Positions 16,684-25,282 of a stretch of DNA of 64,000 bases are shown here, piece by piece. Positions within the stretch are counted from its first letter, which is position 1; every line of letters begins with the position of its first letter. This DNA comes from an uncultured Flavobacteriales bacterium. Lineage in GTDB: Bacteria; Bacteroidota; Bacteroidia; Flavobacteriales; CAJXXR01. Made by a program: the position numbers and the translations under genes. Location: assembly GCA_913063375.1 (NCBI GenBank), contig CAJXXR010000016.1, positions 1 to 64,000 of the forward strand, in the 5' to 3' direction. The notes beneath the pieces were generated by a model that was not told the DNA's origin, searched no databases, and was given only the letters and a program-made list of their open reading frames with translations.

Positions 16684-17912
16684 CTTACTTCTCTCATCAT
16701 AGGGTTATTGTCTAGCAGATTGTCCGGGGTAAATATTGGCGATACTTTCTCAGAAAAATTGATCATATCGACAAATAAGCTCCTTAGGAGAATTATAGTT
16801 TCAGGAGTTCTGTTTACGATATATGAAAATAGTTTTACTGGTCGGTAAGGGATGTCTCCAACCCCATTTTTGTCTAGGTCATATCCTGTATAGGAACTCC
16901 AATAATTTTGATCAAATTGGTTCTCATTTAAATTTCCTTGATAGGAGATATCAAAGGTATTGAAGAGAAAATTATTTTGTTTAAAAATATTCTTAAAACA
17001 GGCTCCCCTTACTTTTACAGCCCAACCATTTCTTACAAAATTGTTATTGAAATAGTTTATTCTGTTTGTGCCTTCAGCGTGAATACCTATTGTATTTTCT
17101 TCGAATAAGTTCTCTTTTATTTCTGCATCATTTATTTCTTTGAGCAGTAGTCCATAAGAAGAAGAACCCCAATTTTTAATAAAGGTGTTGCGGATCATTT
17201 TGATCTTTTTTGAGAACATTACTGCAACTCCCGCTCCATTATCCATAAAGGTATTGTTGATGTACTCATCTTCATGGGAGAACATAAAATGTAGACCGTA
17301 GCGTAAATTATCTGAGCATATATTATTTTCTATTCTACTTTTATCTACAAATTCAAGGTATATACCATCTCGCTGACCAGAAACGTTATTTCCTACTATT
17401 TCAATCATTTTACTATGCCATAAATGAATCCCGTTTCCAGAGTTGTGCTCACTTTCAGATACAGAATGTATGGTATTGTTTCGTATGATGCCTCTTTTGG
17501 ATTTTTCTACAACAATCCCAAAAAATACATTTTCGAAATGATTATTTTCAATTATAAAGCCTTTTGTCTTATGGAGTTTAATAGCGGCCCAATCTTTTAT
17601 ATAGCTTTTACCGACATTCTGGATTCGTAAGCCTCTTATGTGTACACTGTCGGATGTAATGATTATTATACCTCCAGCTTCATTGCCATCTATTATAGCA
17701 CCAGGTTCACCTTCGATCTGAATCTTTTTATCGATCACTAAATCATTGACTAGATAGACGCCCTTTTTTATCAGTATATGTGTTCCGTCTTCTGCCTTTT
17801 CTACTGCACTTTGCACAGTGTTTATTGGGCATTCAGGGCATACTGTTAGTTGTCCAAAACAGGAGAGTATAGGGCATAGAAAGCCTATTATGTAAAGAAT
17901 GAGTCTGTACAT
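16680..17912 (-). CDS. nosD: NosD, periplasmic beta-helix copper-site maturation factor
   Basis: Periplasmic right-handed parallel beta-helix protein that interacts with NosFY and NosZ during CuZ assembly. An N-terminal signal peptide (about residues 1-20) is followed by many NosD/CASH-type helix turns such as IENNHFENVFFGI, IRNNTIHSV and IEENTIGIHAEG. The C-terminal NYWSSYTGYDLDKNGVGD is highly characteristic of NosD. Length 410 aa. Confidence 0.95.
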   Translation of the reverse strand: MYRLILYIIGFLCPILSCFGQLTVCPECPINTVQSAVEKAEDGTHILIKKGVYLVNDLVIDKKIQIEGEPGAIIDGNEAGGIIIITSDSVHIRGLRIQNVGKSYIKDWAAIKLHKTKGFIIENNHFENVFFGIVVEKSKRGIIRNNTIHSVSESEHNSGNGIHLWHSKMIEIVGNNVSGQRDGIYLEFVDKSRIENNICSDNLRYGLHFMFSHEDEYINNTFMDNGAGVAVMFSKKIKMIRNTFIKNWGSSSYGLLLKEINDAEIKENLFEENTIGIHAEGTNRINYFNNNFVRNGWAVKVRGACFKNIFKQNNFLFNTFDISYQGNLNENQFDQNYWSSYTGYDLDKNGVGDIPYRPVKLFSYIVNRTPETIILLRSLFVDMINFSEKVSPIFTPDNLLDNNPMMREVR

Positions 17913-17936
17913 ATTGGTAATTTAAGAAAGAAATAT

Positions 17937-18380
17937 TTAGTGTACCTTATAACTACTCAATAATTCGCTCCAATCAAGAAGTTCATCTTTTTCAGACTTA
18001 ACCAATGTATTGGCTTTTTGGAGCGATTTAAAGGCTGTAAGATTTGCGCCCATTGGACTTTTAATTTGTGGGCTGATTAGATAACTCGCCTCTGAAGCAG
18101 GAATCAAAACTCCTGGGTTATCAAAGTCATTTACCAAAAAAAGGGAGACCTTTTGTGTGTCAAAATCCTTGAGATGATTTGCCATACATTCAATGGCATC
18201 ATACTTATAGGATTTTCCCTTTTTGGTTACTATTTGGGCGGCATGTTGCTGATCTACTATGGTCATTTTACAGAAATGACAGGCGTCAGATCCATAAGCC
18301 ATTTTCGAAGGCTCTATACTACAACTTACTACTAAGCTTATTAAAAAGCTCACTAACAATATAGCGCTTAGTTTTTTCAT
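17937..18380 (-). CDS. nosL: NosL, copper-binding lipoprotein
   Basis: Lipoprotein that delivers Cu(I) to apo-NosZ through NosD. The lipobox ends at Cys20 (LVVSC). The copper-binding region has CHFCKM (C34, C37, M39), followed by the AAQIVTKKGKSYKYDAIECM stretch typical of NosL. Length 147 aa. It overlaps the preceding membrane-protein gene by 4 bp and is followed by nosD after 24 bp. Confidence 0.93.
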   Translation of the reverse strand: MKKLSAILLVSFLISLVVSCSIEPSKMAYGSDACHFCKMTIVDQQHAAQIVTKKGKSYKYDAIECMANHLKDFDTQKVSLFLVNDFDNPGVLIPASEASYLISPQIKSPMGANLTAFKSLQKANTLVKSEKDELLDWSELLSSYKVH

Positions 18381-18952
18381 GACCTTTCCTTTTTTAGAGC
18401 GACCACATAGGCCGTCAGGGTTAATGCCAAACCAGTAAGCATGAAATATGCTCCAGTAGCAGGTAGGGAAATGGCATTGAAATTAAGGATTTTTTTACTT
18501 CCAATAAGTGGTGGTTGATAGGCTTGACCTGGGATTTTAATGGCTGCTTTGGGGTTTAAATTATGGCCATAGTCATATTCCCATAGATAGAAATCATACA
18601 TGCCTGCAATACCTAAAATTAGGATGAGTATAAACCATCCAAGGAATAGGTTTTTCTTACCACTGAATCCTATAAGGATTCCTAAAATTGACATTCCTGC
18701 AATTACAATAGGGAAGATTTCGAATTCTTTCATTTCTGTTGTGATCTCTTTCATCCCAACATAATGATTCATAAGATTGATATTTTGAATATCGCCCTTA
18801 TTTGTTCCAGTTAGTTTTGTTATCCAGATGTCCATACCTAATGGAGTTGGATATTGCGGTGCTTCTAGGGTAATATTCCACAATGGGAATACGAATAAAC
18901 TGAGAAGCAGGGCAGAACCTAAAATCATTAATATTTTGTGTAGTGATTTCAT
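18377..18952 (-). CDS. Four-helix membrane protein of the nos operon (NosB-like candidate)
   Basis: A 191-residue inner-membrane protein with four predicted helices (about 7-25, 79-97, 102-123 and 164-186). Large extracytoplasmic loops contain YPTPLGMDIWITKLTG, NHYVGM and DYGHNLNPKAAIKIPG. It sits between nosZ and nosL, overlapping nosL by 4 bp. In clade II nos clusters a multi-helix membrane protein called NosB follows nosZ, so this is a positional candidate for the same role, perhaps in electron transfer or assembly. I cannot establish homology by reading. Confidence 0.8.
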   Translation of the reverse strand: MKSLHKILMILGSALLLSLFVFPLWNITLEAPQYPTPLGMDIWITKLTGTNKGDIQNINLMNHYVGMKEITTEMKEFEIFPIVIAGMSILGILIGFSGKKNLFLGWFILILILGIAGMYDFYLWEYDYGHNLNPKAAIKIPGQAYQPPLIGSKKILNFNAISLPATGAYFMLTGLALTLTAYVVALKKERS

Positions 18953-19046
18953 AACTGTTGGTTCTTTAGAGGTTTTAAAATATAGGGGACAAAAGGAGAA
19001 GCCCCCTATATTATTGATAGATGAATATCATCTAATCATAGCATTG

Positions 19047-21032
19047 TTATAGTTCTTCCTCGTCATCTTCTCCTAGAGACCAAGTAAGTGGTGTATTTGA
19101 ATTTTTAGGAGATACGCGGATGTATCCTTGCATCTCTTGGTGTAATGCTGAACAGAAATCTGTACAGTAGAATGGAATAACTCCTTCAAACTGTGGTTTC
19201 CATAAAAGTGTCTCAGTTTGACCTGGCATTACAAGTATTTCTGAGTTACGAGCACCCATTACTGAGAATCCGTGCGGTACATCATAATCCTGTTCAAGGT
19301 TGGTAACATGCCAATATACATTATCGCCAACTTTGATTCCTTCAATATTATCCGGAGCAAAGTGACTTCTAATCATTGTCATATAAACATGAACATCATT
19401 ACCATCTCTTACTACCTTCGTTTCAGATTCGTTTTGGACACCATAAGGATGTTTGTTTTCTTCTAATTCATAAATCTTACGTGACTTAGGAATAATCTTA
19501 GAAGCTTCAATACCCTGTGCATAATGCGGTTCACCAATAGTAGGGAAATCAAGCAATAATTTCATTTTCTCTCCACTAATATCAAACAACTGTGCTGATT
19601 GTGTTACCTCAGGTCCAGTAGGTAGGTATCTATCTTTGGTGATTTTGTTCAGTGCAACTAGGTATTTTCCGTTTGGATTCTTAGAATCTCCACCAGGAAT
19701 CATCAAGTGACCGATAGAGTAGTAAGTAGGTTGTCTATCCACTACTTCCCAAGTTCCCAATTTCCATTTTACTACTTCAGAAGTAATAAAGAACGAAGTG
19801 TAAGCATTACCTCTTCCATCAAATTCAGTATGAAGTGGTCCTAATCCTGGTTGTTCAACAATACCAGCAATAATCTCATCCATTTTTAAGATAGGAATAC
19901 CGTACGCATCACCAGCAAAGCTTTCGTTTTCGATAGCCTTCATCACTTTAGTGAAAGAGTGTACAGTAAGGTTGGCAGATAATTTACCATTCCCAACAAT
20001 GTACTCACCAGATGGATCTACATCTACTCCGTGGGGAGATTTTGGGGTAGGAAGGAAATAAACTAATCCAGGGCAATCCGCTGGATCTAGAACACGAACA
20101 GTCTTCTTCATGACAGATGTAGCCATGTGGGTATGTTCATCGTATCTATTATGTGCATAATTAACTGGAACCTCTTTGAATTTACCTTGTTTGATATATT
20201 CTTCCGCTTTTTTCCAGTTAACTGCTGCGATAAAGTCTTTATCATTTTGAGATGCACCAACTTCCATCAGTGTTCCACTCTCTTCCGTATTATAAGTAGT
20301 AAAGAATGTCCATCCATGAGATTTCCCTTTTCCAGAATGCGCTAGGTCATAATTGAAACCAGGCATTAATATTTGGAAAGAAAGGTCCATTAGTCCAGAT
20401 TCTTTGTCTACACTGATGTATGAAAGCATCCCCTTGAAGTTACCTTTATATTCCTTAATTGGCATATCTCTCTGTGGGTAAGGAACAGCAAATCTAGTTC
20501 CTGCTACAACATATTCTGTATTTTCAGTTGTAAAAGGCGAACTGTGATTCCCTCCACTATTTGGAATCTCAATGATTTCAGTTGTTTCAAATGTACTTAG
20601 ATCAATTTTGGCAATACGAGGTGTATTGTTACCATTGATAAAAACAAATCGTCCATCAGTTTCACCATTCGTTTGTGACAATTCTGGATGGTGTGAATCA
20701 TCCCAAGGGATGTGTCCAAAAGAGGTATTCAACATTGGTTTGGTTTCTTCATTGAAACCGTACCCTTTTTCCGCATCTAAAGAGAATACAGGAATTACTT
20801 TAAATAGTCTACCAGAGGGGAGCCCATACACTGACATTTGTCCACTAAACCCACCAGAAACCAATGCGTAAAATTCATCGTATTCACCCGGCTTAACATA
20901 TACACTAGAGGCTGCATCCGATTCTAGTGCCCCTGAGTTTGAAGTAGTCTCTTGACTATTTCCTTGGCTACAACTTACAACTGTTGCTGACGCAATAGAA
21001 AGTGCAAGTATTGATTTGATTAGTTTTTTCAT
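19047..21032 (-). CDS. nosZ: Nitrous oxide reductase, clade II (Sec-dependent) with lipobox
   Basis: Reduces N2O to N2, the last step of denitrification. The N-terminus is a Sec signal with a lipobox (TVVSC, Cys21) and not a twin-arginine signal; this and the gene order mark it as clade II. The beta-propeller domain holds CuZ histidines such as H114-H115 in DDSHHPELSQTNG. The C-terminal cupredoxin domain carries the CuA ligands H587, C623, C627, H631 and M634 in CTDFCSALHQEM. Length 661 aa. The acidic C-terminus is EDDEEEL. The lipobox predicts a membrane-tethered enzyme. Confidence 0.97.
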   Translation of the reverse strand: MKKLIKSILALSIASATVVSCSQGNSQETTSNSGALESDAASSVYVKPGEYDEFYALVSGGFSGQMSVYGLPSGRLFKVIPVFSLDAEKGYGFNEETKPMLNTSFGHIPWDDSHHPELSQTNGETDGRFVFINGNNTPRIAKIDLSTFETTEIIEIPNSGGNHSSPFTTENTEYVVAGTRFAVPYPQRDMPIKEYKGNFKGMLSYISVDKESGLMDLSFQILMPGFNYDLAHSGKGKSHGWTFFTTYNTEESGTLMEVGASQNDKDFIAAVNWKKAEEYIKQGKFKEVPVNYAHNRYDEHTHMATSVMKKTVRVLDPADCPGLVYFLPTPKSPHGVDVDPSGEYIVGNGKLSANLTVHSFTKVMKAIENESFAGDAYGIPILKMDEIIAGIVEQPGLGPLHTEFDGRGNAYTSFFITSEVVKWKLGTWEVVDRQPTYYSIGHLMIPGGDSKNPNGKYLVALNKITKDRYLPTGPEVTQSAQLFDISGEKMKLLLDFPTIGEPHYAQGIEASKIIPKSRKIYELEENKHPYGVQNESETKVVRDGNDVHVYMTMIRSHFAPDNIEGIKVGDNVYWHVTNLEQDYDVPHGFSVMGARNSEILVMPGQTETLLWKPQFEGVIPFYCTDFCSALHQEMQGYIRVSPKNSNTPLTWSLGEDDEEEL

Positions 21033-21051
21033 TTTTCTAGAATTTGAAAAA

Positions 21052-21636
21052 TTACTCCTTAGTAGGAGGTAAGATTACTTTATCTACTACATGTACTATA
21101 CCGTTACCACAAGGTACACTTGCAATAATTTTTGCTCCACCAACGTAAACTTCACCGTCTTTAACCTTTATATCTACATATTGGTTATTGGCTTGACCAA
21201 GCTTTTTAAAACGCTTTAGGAAGTCTTTTTTATAGTTTCCCGGAGTCGCGTGGTACTTAATGATATTGGATAAAGCTTTTTTGTTCTCTGGTTTAATAAG
21301 ATGCTCTACAGTTCCCGCTGGCAAAAGGTTGAATGCCGCATCTGTAGGTGCAAATACTGTAAGTGGTCCTGCATTAACCAAAACATTTTCTAATTCTGCT
21401 GCTTGAACTGCTGCAACAAGTGTTTTGTGATCAGGTGAACCCATTGCAACTTGCAATATTGTTTGCTTTGAGACATCGTCTTTTACAAACGCTTGACCTT
21501 TATTGTTACCAGTTTTTTCTGTTTTTGGTTTCGCGATACTGGCAGCGCTATTTTCTTTTGGCGCGCTGTCGCTACAACTCAATAACATAACCGATATAGC
21601 AAATAAACCGGTCATCATTTTAAATAGTGATTTCAT
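21052..21636 (-). CDS. Fasciclin (FAS1) domain lipoprotein
   Basis: A 194-residue lipoprotein (lipobox MLLSC, Cys21) with one FAS1 domain at about residues 55-190. Typical motifs are NAGPLTVFAPTDAAFNLLP and, at the end, NGIVHVVDKVILPP. FAS1 domains generally mediate protein-protein or cell-surface interaction. It lies between the cytochrome c and nosZ genes with 6- and 19-bp gaps, so it is part of the nos operon. Its job there is not known to me; a scaffold for the electron-transfer proteins is a guess. Confidence 0.92.
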   Translation of the reverse strand: MKSLFKMMTGLFAISVMLLSCSDSAPKENSAASIAKPKTEKTGNNKGQAFVKDDVSKQTILQVAMGSPDHKTLVAAVQAAELENVLVNAGPLTVFAPTDAAFNLLPAGTVEHLIKPENKKALSNIIKYHATPGNYKKDFLKRFKKLGQANNQYVDIKVKDGEVYVGGAKIIASVPCGNGIVHVVDKVILPPTKE

Positions 21637-21642
21637 AGTAGG

Positions 21643-22113
21643 TTAATTTAGTGTTCGGAAAAATTCCAGAATATTTCTGGCTTCTTTTTCTGTTAAACTT
21701 TGGTTAGCCATTGGAGCACTATATTCCATTAATAATTGTTTAGCTATCGGGTTTTTCTTAACCATTTCATCTGGGTTAAGGATCATGTTCATGGTCCATT
21801 CTGGACTTCTTCTTTTTAGAACTCCTTTCATAGCTGGGCCAATGAATCTTTTGGATACTTTGTGACAAGCAGAACATTTTCCCTTGAACAATTTTTTCCC
21901 TTCAGCTACCATTGTCTGATCGATTTCAGCGGCTAATTCAACAGATTTTACTGGACCAATTCCTTTGTCATCCATTGGGTTTGAAGCTTCTTTTTTGACT
22001 TCTGTCTTAGCAGGGCCAGTCGCTTTTATGGTTTTCTTTGGGGCTTGATCACCACCACAACTCATTAATAAAAGAGTGGTTGATAGGATTAGTGTGAAGA
22101 TGCTTTTTCTCAT
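21643..22113 (-). CDS. Monohaem cytochrome c lipoprotein, likely electron donor in the nos operon
   Basis: A 156-residue class I-type cytochrome c. The lipobox ends at Cys19 (LLMSC), followed by a flexible Lys/Pro/Ala-rich linker to about residue 60. The haem motif is CSACH (C80, C83, H84), and M135 in YSAPM is the likely axial methionine. It is the first gene of the operon and likely passes electrons to NosZ. The electron-donor role follows from position and is inferred. Confidence 0.93.
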   Translation of the reverse strand: MRKSIFTLILSTTLLLMSCGGDQAPKKTIKATGPAKTEVKKEASNPMDDKGIGPVKSVELAAEIDQTMVAEGKKLFKGKCSACHKVSKRFIGPAMKGVLKRRSPEWTMNMILNPDEMVKKNPIAKQLLMEYSAPMANQSLTEKEARNILEFFRTLN

Positions 22114-22134
22114 GGTTAATTACTTTTGTTAATG

Positions 22135-22142
22135 CAAAATTA
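22135..22142 (-). promoter_or_regulatory. -7 element for the nos operon
   Basis: CAAAATTA reads TAATTTTG on the minus strand, 21 bp before the cytochrome c ATG. It matches TAnnTTTG. Confidence 0.5.
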
Positions 22143-22188
22143 GTTAAAAAAAGATAAAAAGGTCTTTTATTATGGAAAAGATTAATAA

Positions 22189-22223
22189 AATATTTAATCC
22201 TCATCAATATTTAATTAACTTTG
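22189..22223 (+). promoter_or_regulatory. rrf2 promoter with duplicated AATATTTAAT element
   Basis: TAACTTTG at 22216-22223 is the -7 element. The decamer AATATTTAAT occurs at 22189-22198 and again at 22206-22215, 17 bp apart, covering the -33 to -7 region. This is a candidate operator for the Rrf2 protein encoded just downstream. Confidence 0.45.
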
Positions 22224-22246
22224 GAGAGATAAAAGAAGAATAAATT

Positions 22247-22690
22247 ATGCTGTCAACAGGTTGTAAATACGCTATCCGCTCTGTGTTATATATTGCATTG
22301 AACGCATCGGAAGAGAAGAAGATTGGAGTGAAAGAAGTTTCAGAAGTATTGGAAGTGCCCTTTCCTTTTCTTGCTAAGCTGATGCAACAATTGACGAAGG
22401 CGAAATTAATCTCATCTACAAAAGGGCCTAAAGGTGGCTTCTATTTGAATGAGCAAGACCAAAGTAGAAATGTTTTGGATATTATTAATCTCATGGATGG
22501 CATTGATAAATTCCAAGGTTGTTTTTTGGGCTTGTCAAAATGTGACCCCGCAAATCCCTGTCCCGTGCATTTTACGGTTGCTCCATTTAAAGAGGAGATA
22601 ATGGGAAAATTTCGTGATAAGAGTATCATGGAGTTTGCGGCTGAAATAAGGTTAACGGGTAGGCATATTACTTTAAAGGATATAGTTTAA
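22247..22690 (+). CDS. Rrf2 family transcriptional regulator with three conserved-position cysteines
   Basis: DNA-binding winged-helix regulator of the Rrf2 family (IscR, NsrR, CymR relatives). The N-terminus MLSTGCKYAIRSVLYIAL and the wing GPKGGFYL are typical. Three cysteines, C92, C99 and C105 (CX6CX5C), lie where IscR and NsrR bind an Fe-S cluster, which suggests sensing of NO, oxygen or Fe-S status. It is divergent from the nos operon across 133 bp and is the obvious candidate to regulate it. Length 147 aa. Confidence 0.92.
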   Translation: MLSTGCKYAIRSVLYIALNASEEKKIGVKEVSEVLEVPFPFLAKLMQQLTKAKLISSTKGPKGGFYLNEQDQSRNVLDIINLMDGIDKFQGCFLGLSKCDPANPCPVHFTVAPFKEEIMGKFRDKSIMEFAAEIRLTGRHITLKDIV

Positions 22691-22762
22691 GTATTAGTCA
22701 CTAATTTTTAAGATATTGTAGGTTGTTCGATTCTAGTATAGATATCCATTGAACTTACAGCC

Positions 22763-23761
22763 ATGGGAATAAAGCGAGGAACCAAGTGTCTAGATTGTCA
22801 AGAGGAATTTGATCAATCAACTAATTATTGTCCAAATTGTGGGCAAAAAAATGATACTCATCAACTCAATCTTGCCTTTTTGATTAAAGAGGGGATGTCT
22901 TTTTTCTTTTCCTACGATTCCAAATTGCATAGAACCATTTGGGGTTTACTTAGCCAACCAGGGAAGGTTTCTACTCATTTTCTTGAGGGACAAAGACAAC
23001 GCTATATCAATCCATTTAAGTTGTATTTCAGTATTTCCTTGCTGTTTTTCCTTTTTAATTCCATCAATAGTAGCTTAAGCTCTTTTAATGAGCATTCCAT
23101 TTCCATTGAAGACAAACCAATGGATTATAGTAAATTAAACGAAAAGTCGTTTTTACAAGTAGCAGATAGTACAAAATGGGCACTAGAAAGGGATTCTTCT
23201 TTTCAATTCAAGGTGCAGAATGCTGGATTTATCGAACGCACATTTTTGTATTGCGATTATCAGGATTCTATTAAACAAACCAATGTTGACAGTGCCTTAC
23301 TTGATCTTGGTTTAGATAATTCCAAATGGAATGTTTGGCATTATAAAAAGAGCTGGAAAATTTTAAACTTGTTCAAGTATCCTAAAACGTTGTTGGAATT
23401 ATTTGTAAGTAAGATTCCTCTATTTCTAATGTTGTTGATGCCCGTATTTACACTATTTATGTATCTTTTTTATATCAGGCAAAAGAAAAGGTATATGGAG
23501 CATCTGATCTTTGTATTTCATAGTCAAACAACTTTTTTTCTATTGATGATTCTGAGTTTGATACCCGAAATTTTTATCTCCTTAGAAATGATCTGGATAG
23601 TTTTGGTAGTATTTCTAATCTACCTTTATAAAGGAATGCGCAATTTTTATACACAGAGCAGGTCTAAAACAATCTTTAAATTGATTAGTTTAATGGCGAT
23701 CTACACTTGCTTAGTACTTGGTTTGTTTTTAATATCTATCCCTGTCATTCTTTTTGCTTAA
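22763..23761 (+). CDS. DUF3667-type membrane protein with zinc ribbon
   Basis: Common Bacteroidota protein of unknown function. An N-terminal zinc ribbon has C9-C12 and C23-C26 (CLDC and CPNC). The conserved block LLSQPGKVSTHFLEGQRQRYINPFKLYF follows, in two parts of the DUF3667 signature. The C-terminal half has four to five hydrophobic helices (about 86-102, 220-236, 248-270 and 310-330). Length 332 aa. It is predicted to lie in the inner membrane. No clear operon partner. Confidence 0.85.
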   Translation: MGIKRGTKCLDCQEEFDQSTNYCPNCGQKNDTHQLNLAFLIKEGMSFFFSYDSKLHRTIWGLLSQPGKVSTHFLEGQRQRYINPFKLYFSISLLFFLFNSINSSLSSFNEHSISIEDKPMDYSKLNEKSFLQVADSTKWALERDSSFQFKVQNAGFIERTFLYCDYQDSIKQTNVDSALLDLGLDNSKWNVWHYKKSWKILNLFKYPKTLLELFVSKIPLFLMLLMPVFTLFMYLFYIRQKKRYMEHLIFVFHSQTTFFLLMILSLIPEIFISLEMIWIVLVVFLIYLYKGMRNFYTQSRSKTIFKLISLMAIYTCLVLGLFLISIPVILFA

Positions 23762-23867
23762 TTTTTGAACTACTTTTTAAAGGTGTTTGTTCCTACCTTA
23801 TAGAGAATCTCTATTGTGAAATAAGGAATATTTAAATTATCTTCATGTTCGCAAAAAAGTAGATTGT

Positions 23868-23875
23868 TACCTTTG
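23868..23875 (+). promoter_or_regulatory. -7 element for superoxide dismutase
   Basis: TACCTTTG matches TAnnTTTG, 41 bp before the ATG at 23917. Confidence 0.5.
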
Positions 23876-23916
23876 CGATAGAAATCGGAAATTATTAATA
23901 CCTAAAAAATAATATT

Positions 23917-24519
23917 ATGGCTTTTGAACTACCAAAATTGCCTTATGCATATGATGCATTAGAGCCACATTTTGACGCTATGACAATGGAGATTCACCAC
24001 AGCAAGCACCATGCAGGATATACTGCTAAATTGAATGCTGCACTAGAAGGATCTAACTTAGCTGGAAAGTCTATTACAGATATTCTTGCTGAAGGAGAAA
24101 GCTTGAGTGGCGCATTGCGAAATAATGGTGGAGGTTACTTCAACCATTGTCTTTTCTGGGAAGTACTGTCTCCAAACGGTGGCGGAAAACCATCAGGGAA
24201 GTTGGCAGCTGCTATTGATGCTGCTTTCGGATCATTTGAAAACATGCAAACTGAATTCAACAATGCAGCGGCAACTAGATTTGGTTCTGGATGGGCTTGG
24301 CTATGTGTTGAAGGTGGTAGCTTAAAAGTATGTTCTACTGCAAACCAAGATAGTCCACTTATGGGATTAGGTTGTTCAGGAACTCCAATTATGGGGCTTG
24401 ATGTTTGGGAACACGCTTATTACTTGAAATTCCAAAATAGAAGACCAGACTATATCTCTGCATTCTGGAACCTAGTAAACTGGGAAAAAGTAGCTGAGAA
24501 CTTTGATGCAGCAATGTAA
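23917..24519 (+). CDS. sodA: Superoxide dismutase, Fe/Mn family (Mn-type features)
   Basis: Converts superoxide to oxygen and hydrogen peroxide in the cytoplasm. The four metal ligands are visible: H27 (in [10 protein letters not shown]), H77 (NHCLFW), D162 and H166 (DVWEHAYY). The NNGGGYFNH block and the NQDSPLM segment resemble manganese enzymes more than iron ones, but a cambialistic enzyme cannot be excluded. Length 200 aa. It is monocistronic, between its own promoter and a bidirectional terminator. Confidence 0.95.
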   Translation: MAFELPKLPYAYDALEPHFDAMTMEIHHSKHHAGYTAKLNAALEGSNLAGKSITDILAEGESLSGALRNNGGGYFNHCLFWEVLSPNGGGKPSGKLAAAIDAAFGSFENMQTEFNNAAATRFGSGWAWLCVEGGSLKVCSTANQDSPLMGLGCSGTPIMGLDVWEHAYYLKFQNRRPDYISAFWNLVNWEKVAENFDAAM

Positions 24520-24534
24520 TCAAGTTTAAATAAC

Positions 24535-24575
24535 ATAAAAAAAGCTCGTTTGAATATCAAACGAGCTTTTTTTTA
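24535..24575. terminator. Bidirectional terminator
   Basis: AAAGCTCGTTTGA and TCAAACGAGCTTT form a 13-bp stem with A- and T-runs. It lies between the convergent superoxide dismutase and flavodoxin genes. Confidence 0.88.
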
Positions 24576-24590
24576 TACTAGTAGTTTAGC

Positions 24591-25109
24591 TTAAGCTTCC
24601 AAAGGGAACTCTGCTTTAAGCTGTGTAATCCAGCCTTCAATTCTTTCTTCTGATTGGTCAAATTGATTGTCCTCATCCAAGGCAAGTCCAATAAATACAC
24701 CTTCCTCAATTTCACCTTTAGAATGCGTGTGCTCGTAACCTTCAGTTGACCATTTACCAACTATTTTAGCTCCGTTTTCAATAGCAATTTCCCCAATGAT
24801 TCCAATACCATCAACGAAATAATCAGCATAAACATATTGATCTCCTAAACCGTATAAAGCAACTGATTTTCCAGATAAGTCAATTTTCTTAAAGTCTTCG
24901 AAAAAGTTGTCCCAATCACTTTGAAGTTGTCCATCATGCCAAGTTGAAAGGCCAAGGATAATCTTATCAAATTTAGCAAAGTCTTCTGGCTTAGCTTCAT
25001 ACATGTCGAATACTTCAACAACGTCCTCACCTAGCTTTTCTTGTATCTTAGTAGCAACTTCTTCAGTATTTCCGGTATCGGATCCAAAAAATAGTCCTAT
25101 TTTTTCCAT
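24591..25109 (-). CDS. fldA: Flavodoxin (long chain)
   Basis: Small FMN-binding electron carrier that often replaces ferredoxin under iron limitation. The FMN phosphate loop is GSDTGNTEEVA near residues 9-19. The LSTWHDGQLQSDWDNF and LYGLGDQYVYADYFVDG blocks are typical of long-chain flavodoxins. Length 172 aa. It is convergent with the superoxide dismutase gene. A minus-strand TATTTTTG at 25129-25136 fits its promoter. Confidence 0.96.
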   Translation of the reverse strand: MEKIGLFFGSDTGNTEEVATKIQEKLGEDVVEVFDMYEAKPEDFAKFDKIILGLSTWHDGQLQSDWDNFFEDFKKIDLSGKSVALYGLGDQYVYADYFVDGIGIIGEIAIENGAKIVGKWSTEGYEHTHSKGEIEEGVFIGLALDEDNQFDQSEERIEGWITQLKAEFPLEA

Positions 25110-25128
25110 AGTGGTAATATTTGTAATG

Positions 25129-25136
25129 CAAAAATA
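25129..25136 (-). promoter_or_regulatory. -7 element for flavodoxin
   Basis: CAAAAATA reads TATTTTTG on the minus strand, 19 bp before the flavodoxin start. Confidence 0.5.
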
Positions 25137-25249
25137 TCTAATAATTACCTCCTGTGCAATTCATTTGCTACTGAGTGGTCGTTGTTTTTGAAATAAGTAC
25201 TGTTTTGCAAACTAAATCGTAAAAAATATTTAGGAATTCGAAAAAGGGT

Positions 25250-25257
25250 TAATTTTG
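25250..25257 (+). promoter_or_regulatory. -7 element for thiL
   Basis: TAATTTTG matches TAnnTTTG, 25 bp before the thiL ATG. No TPP riboswitch is visible in the leader. Confidence 0.5.
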
Positions 25258-25282
25258 CACTAGCAAAAAGATAGAAGACACT

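Noticed and set aside
25110-25282. TPP riboswitch upstream of thiL
   Set aside because: No CUGAGA/ACCUGA-type core sequences in the leader.
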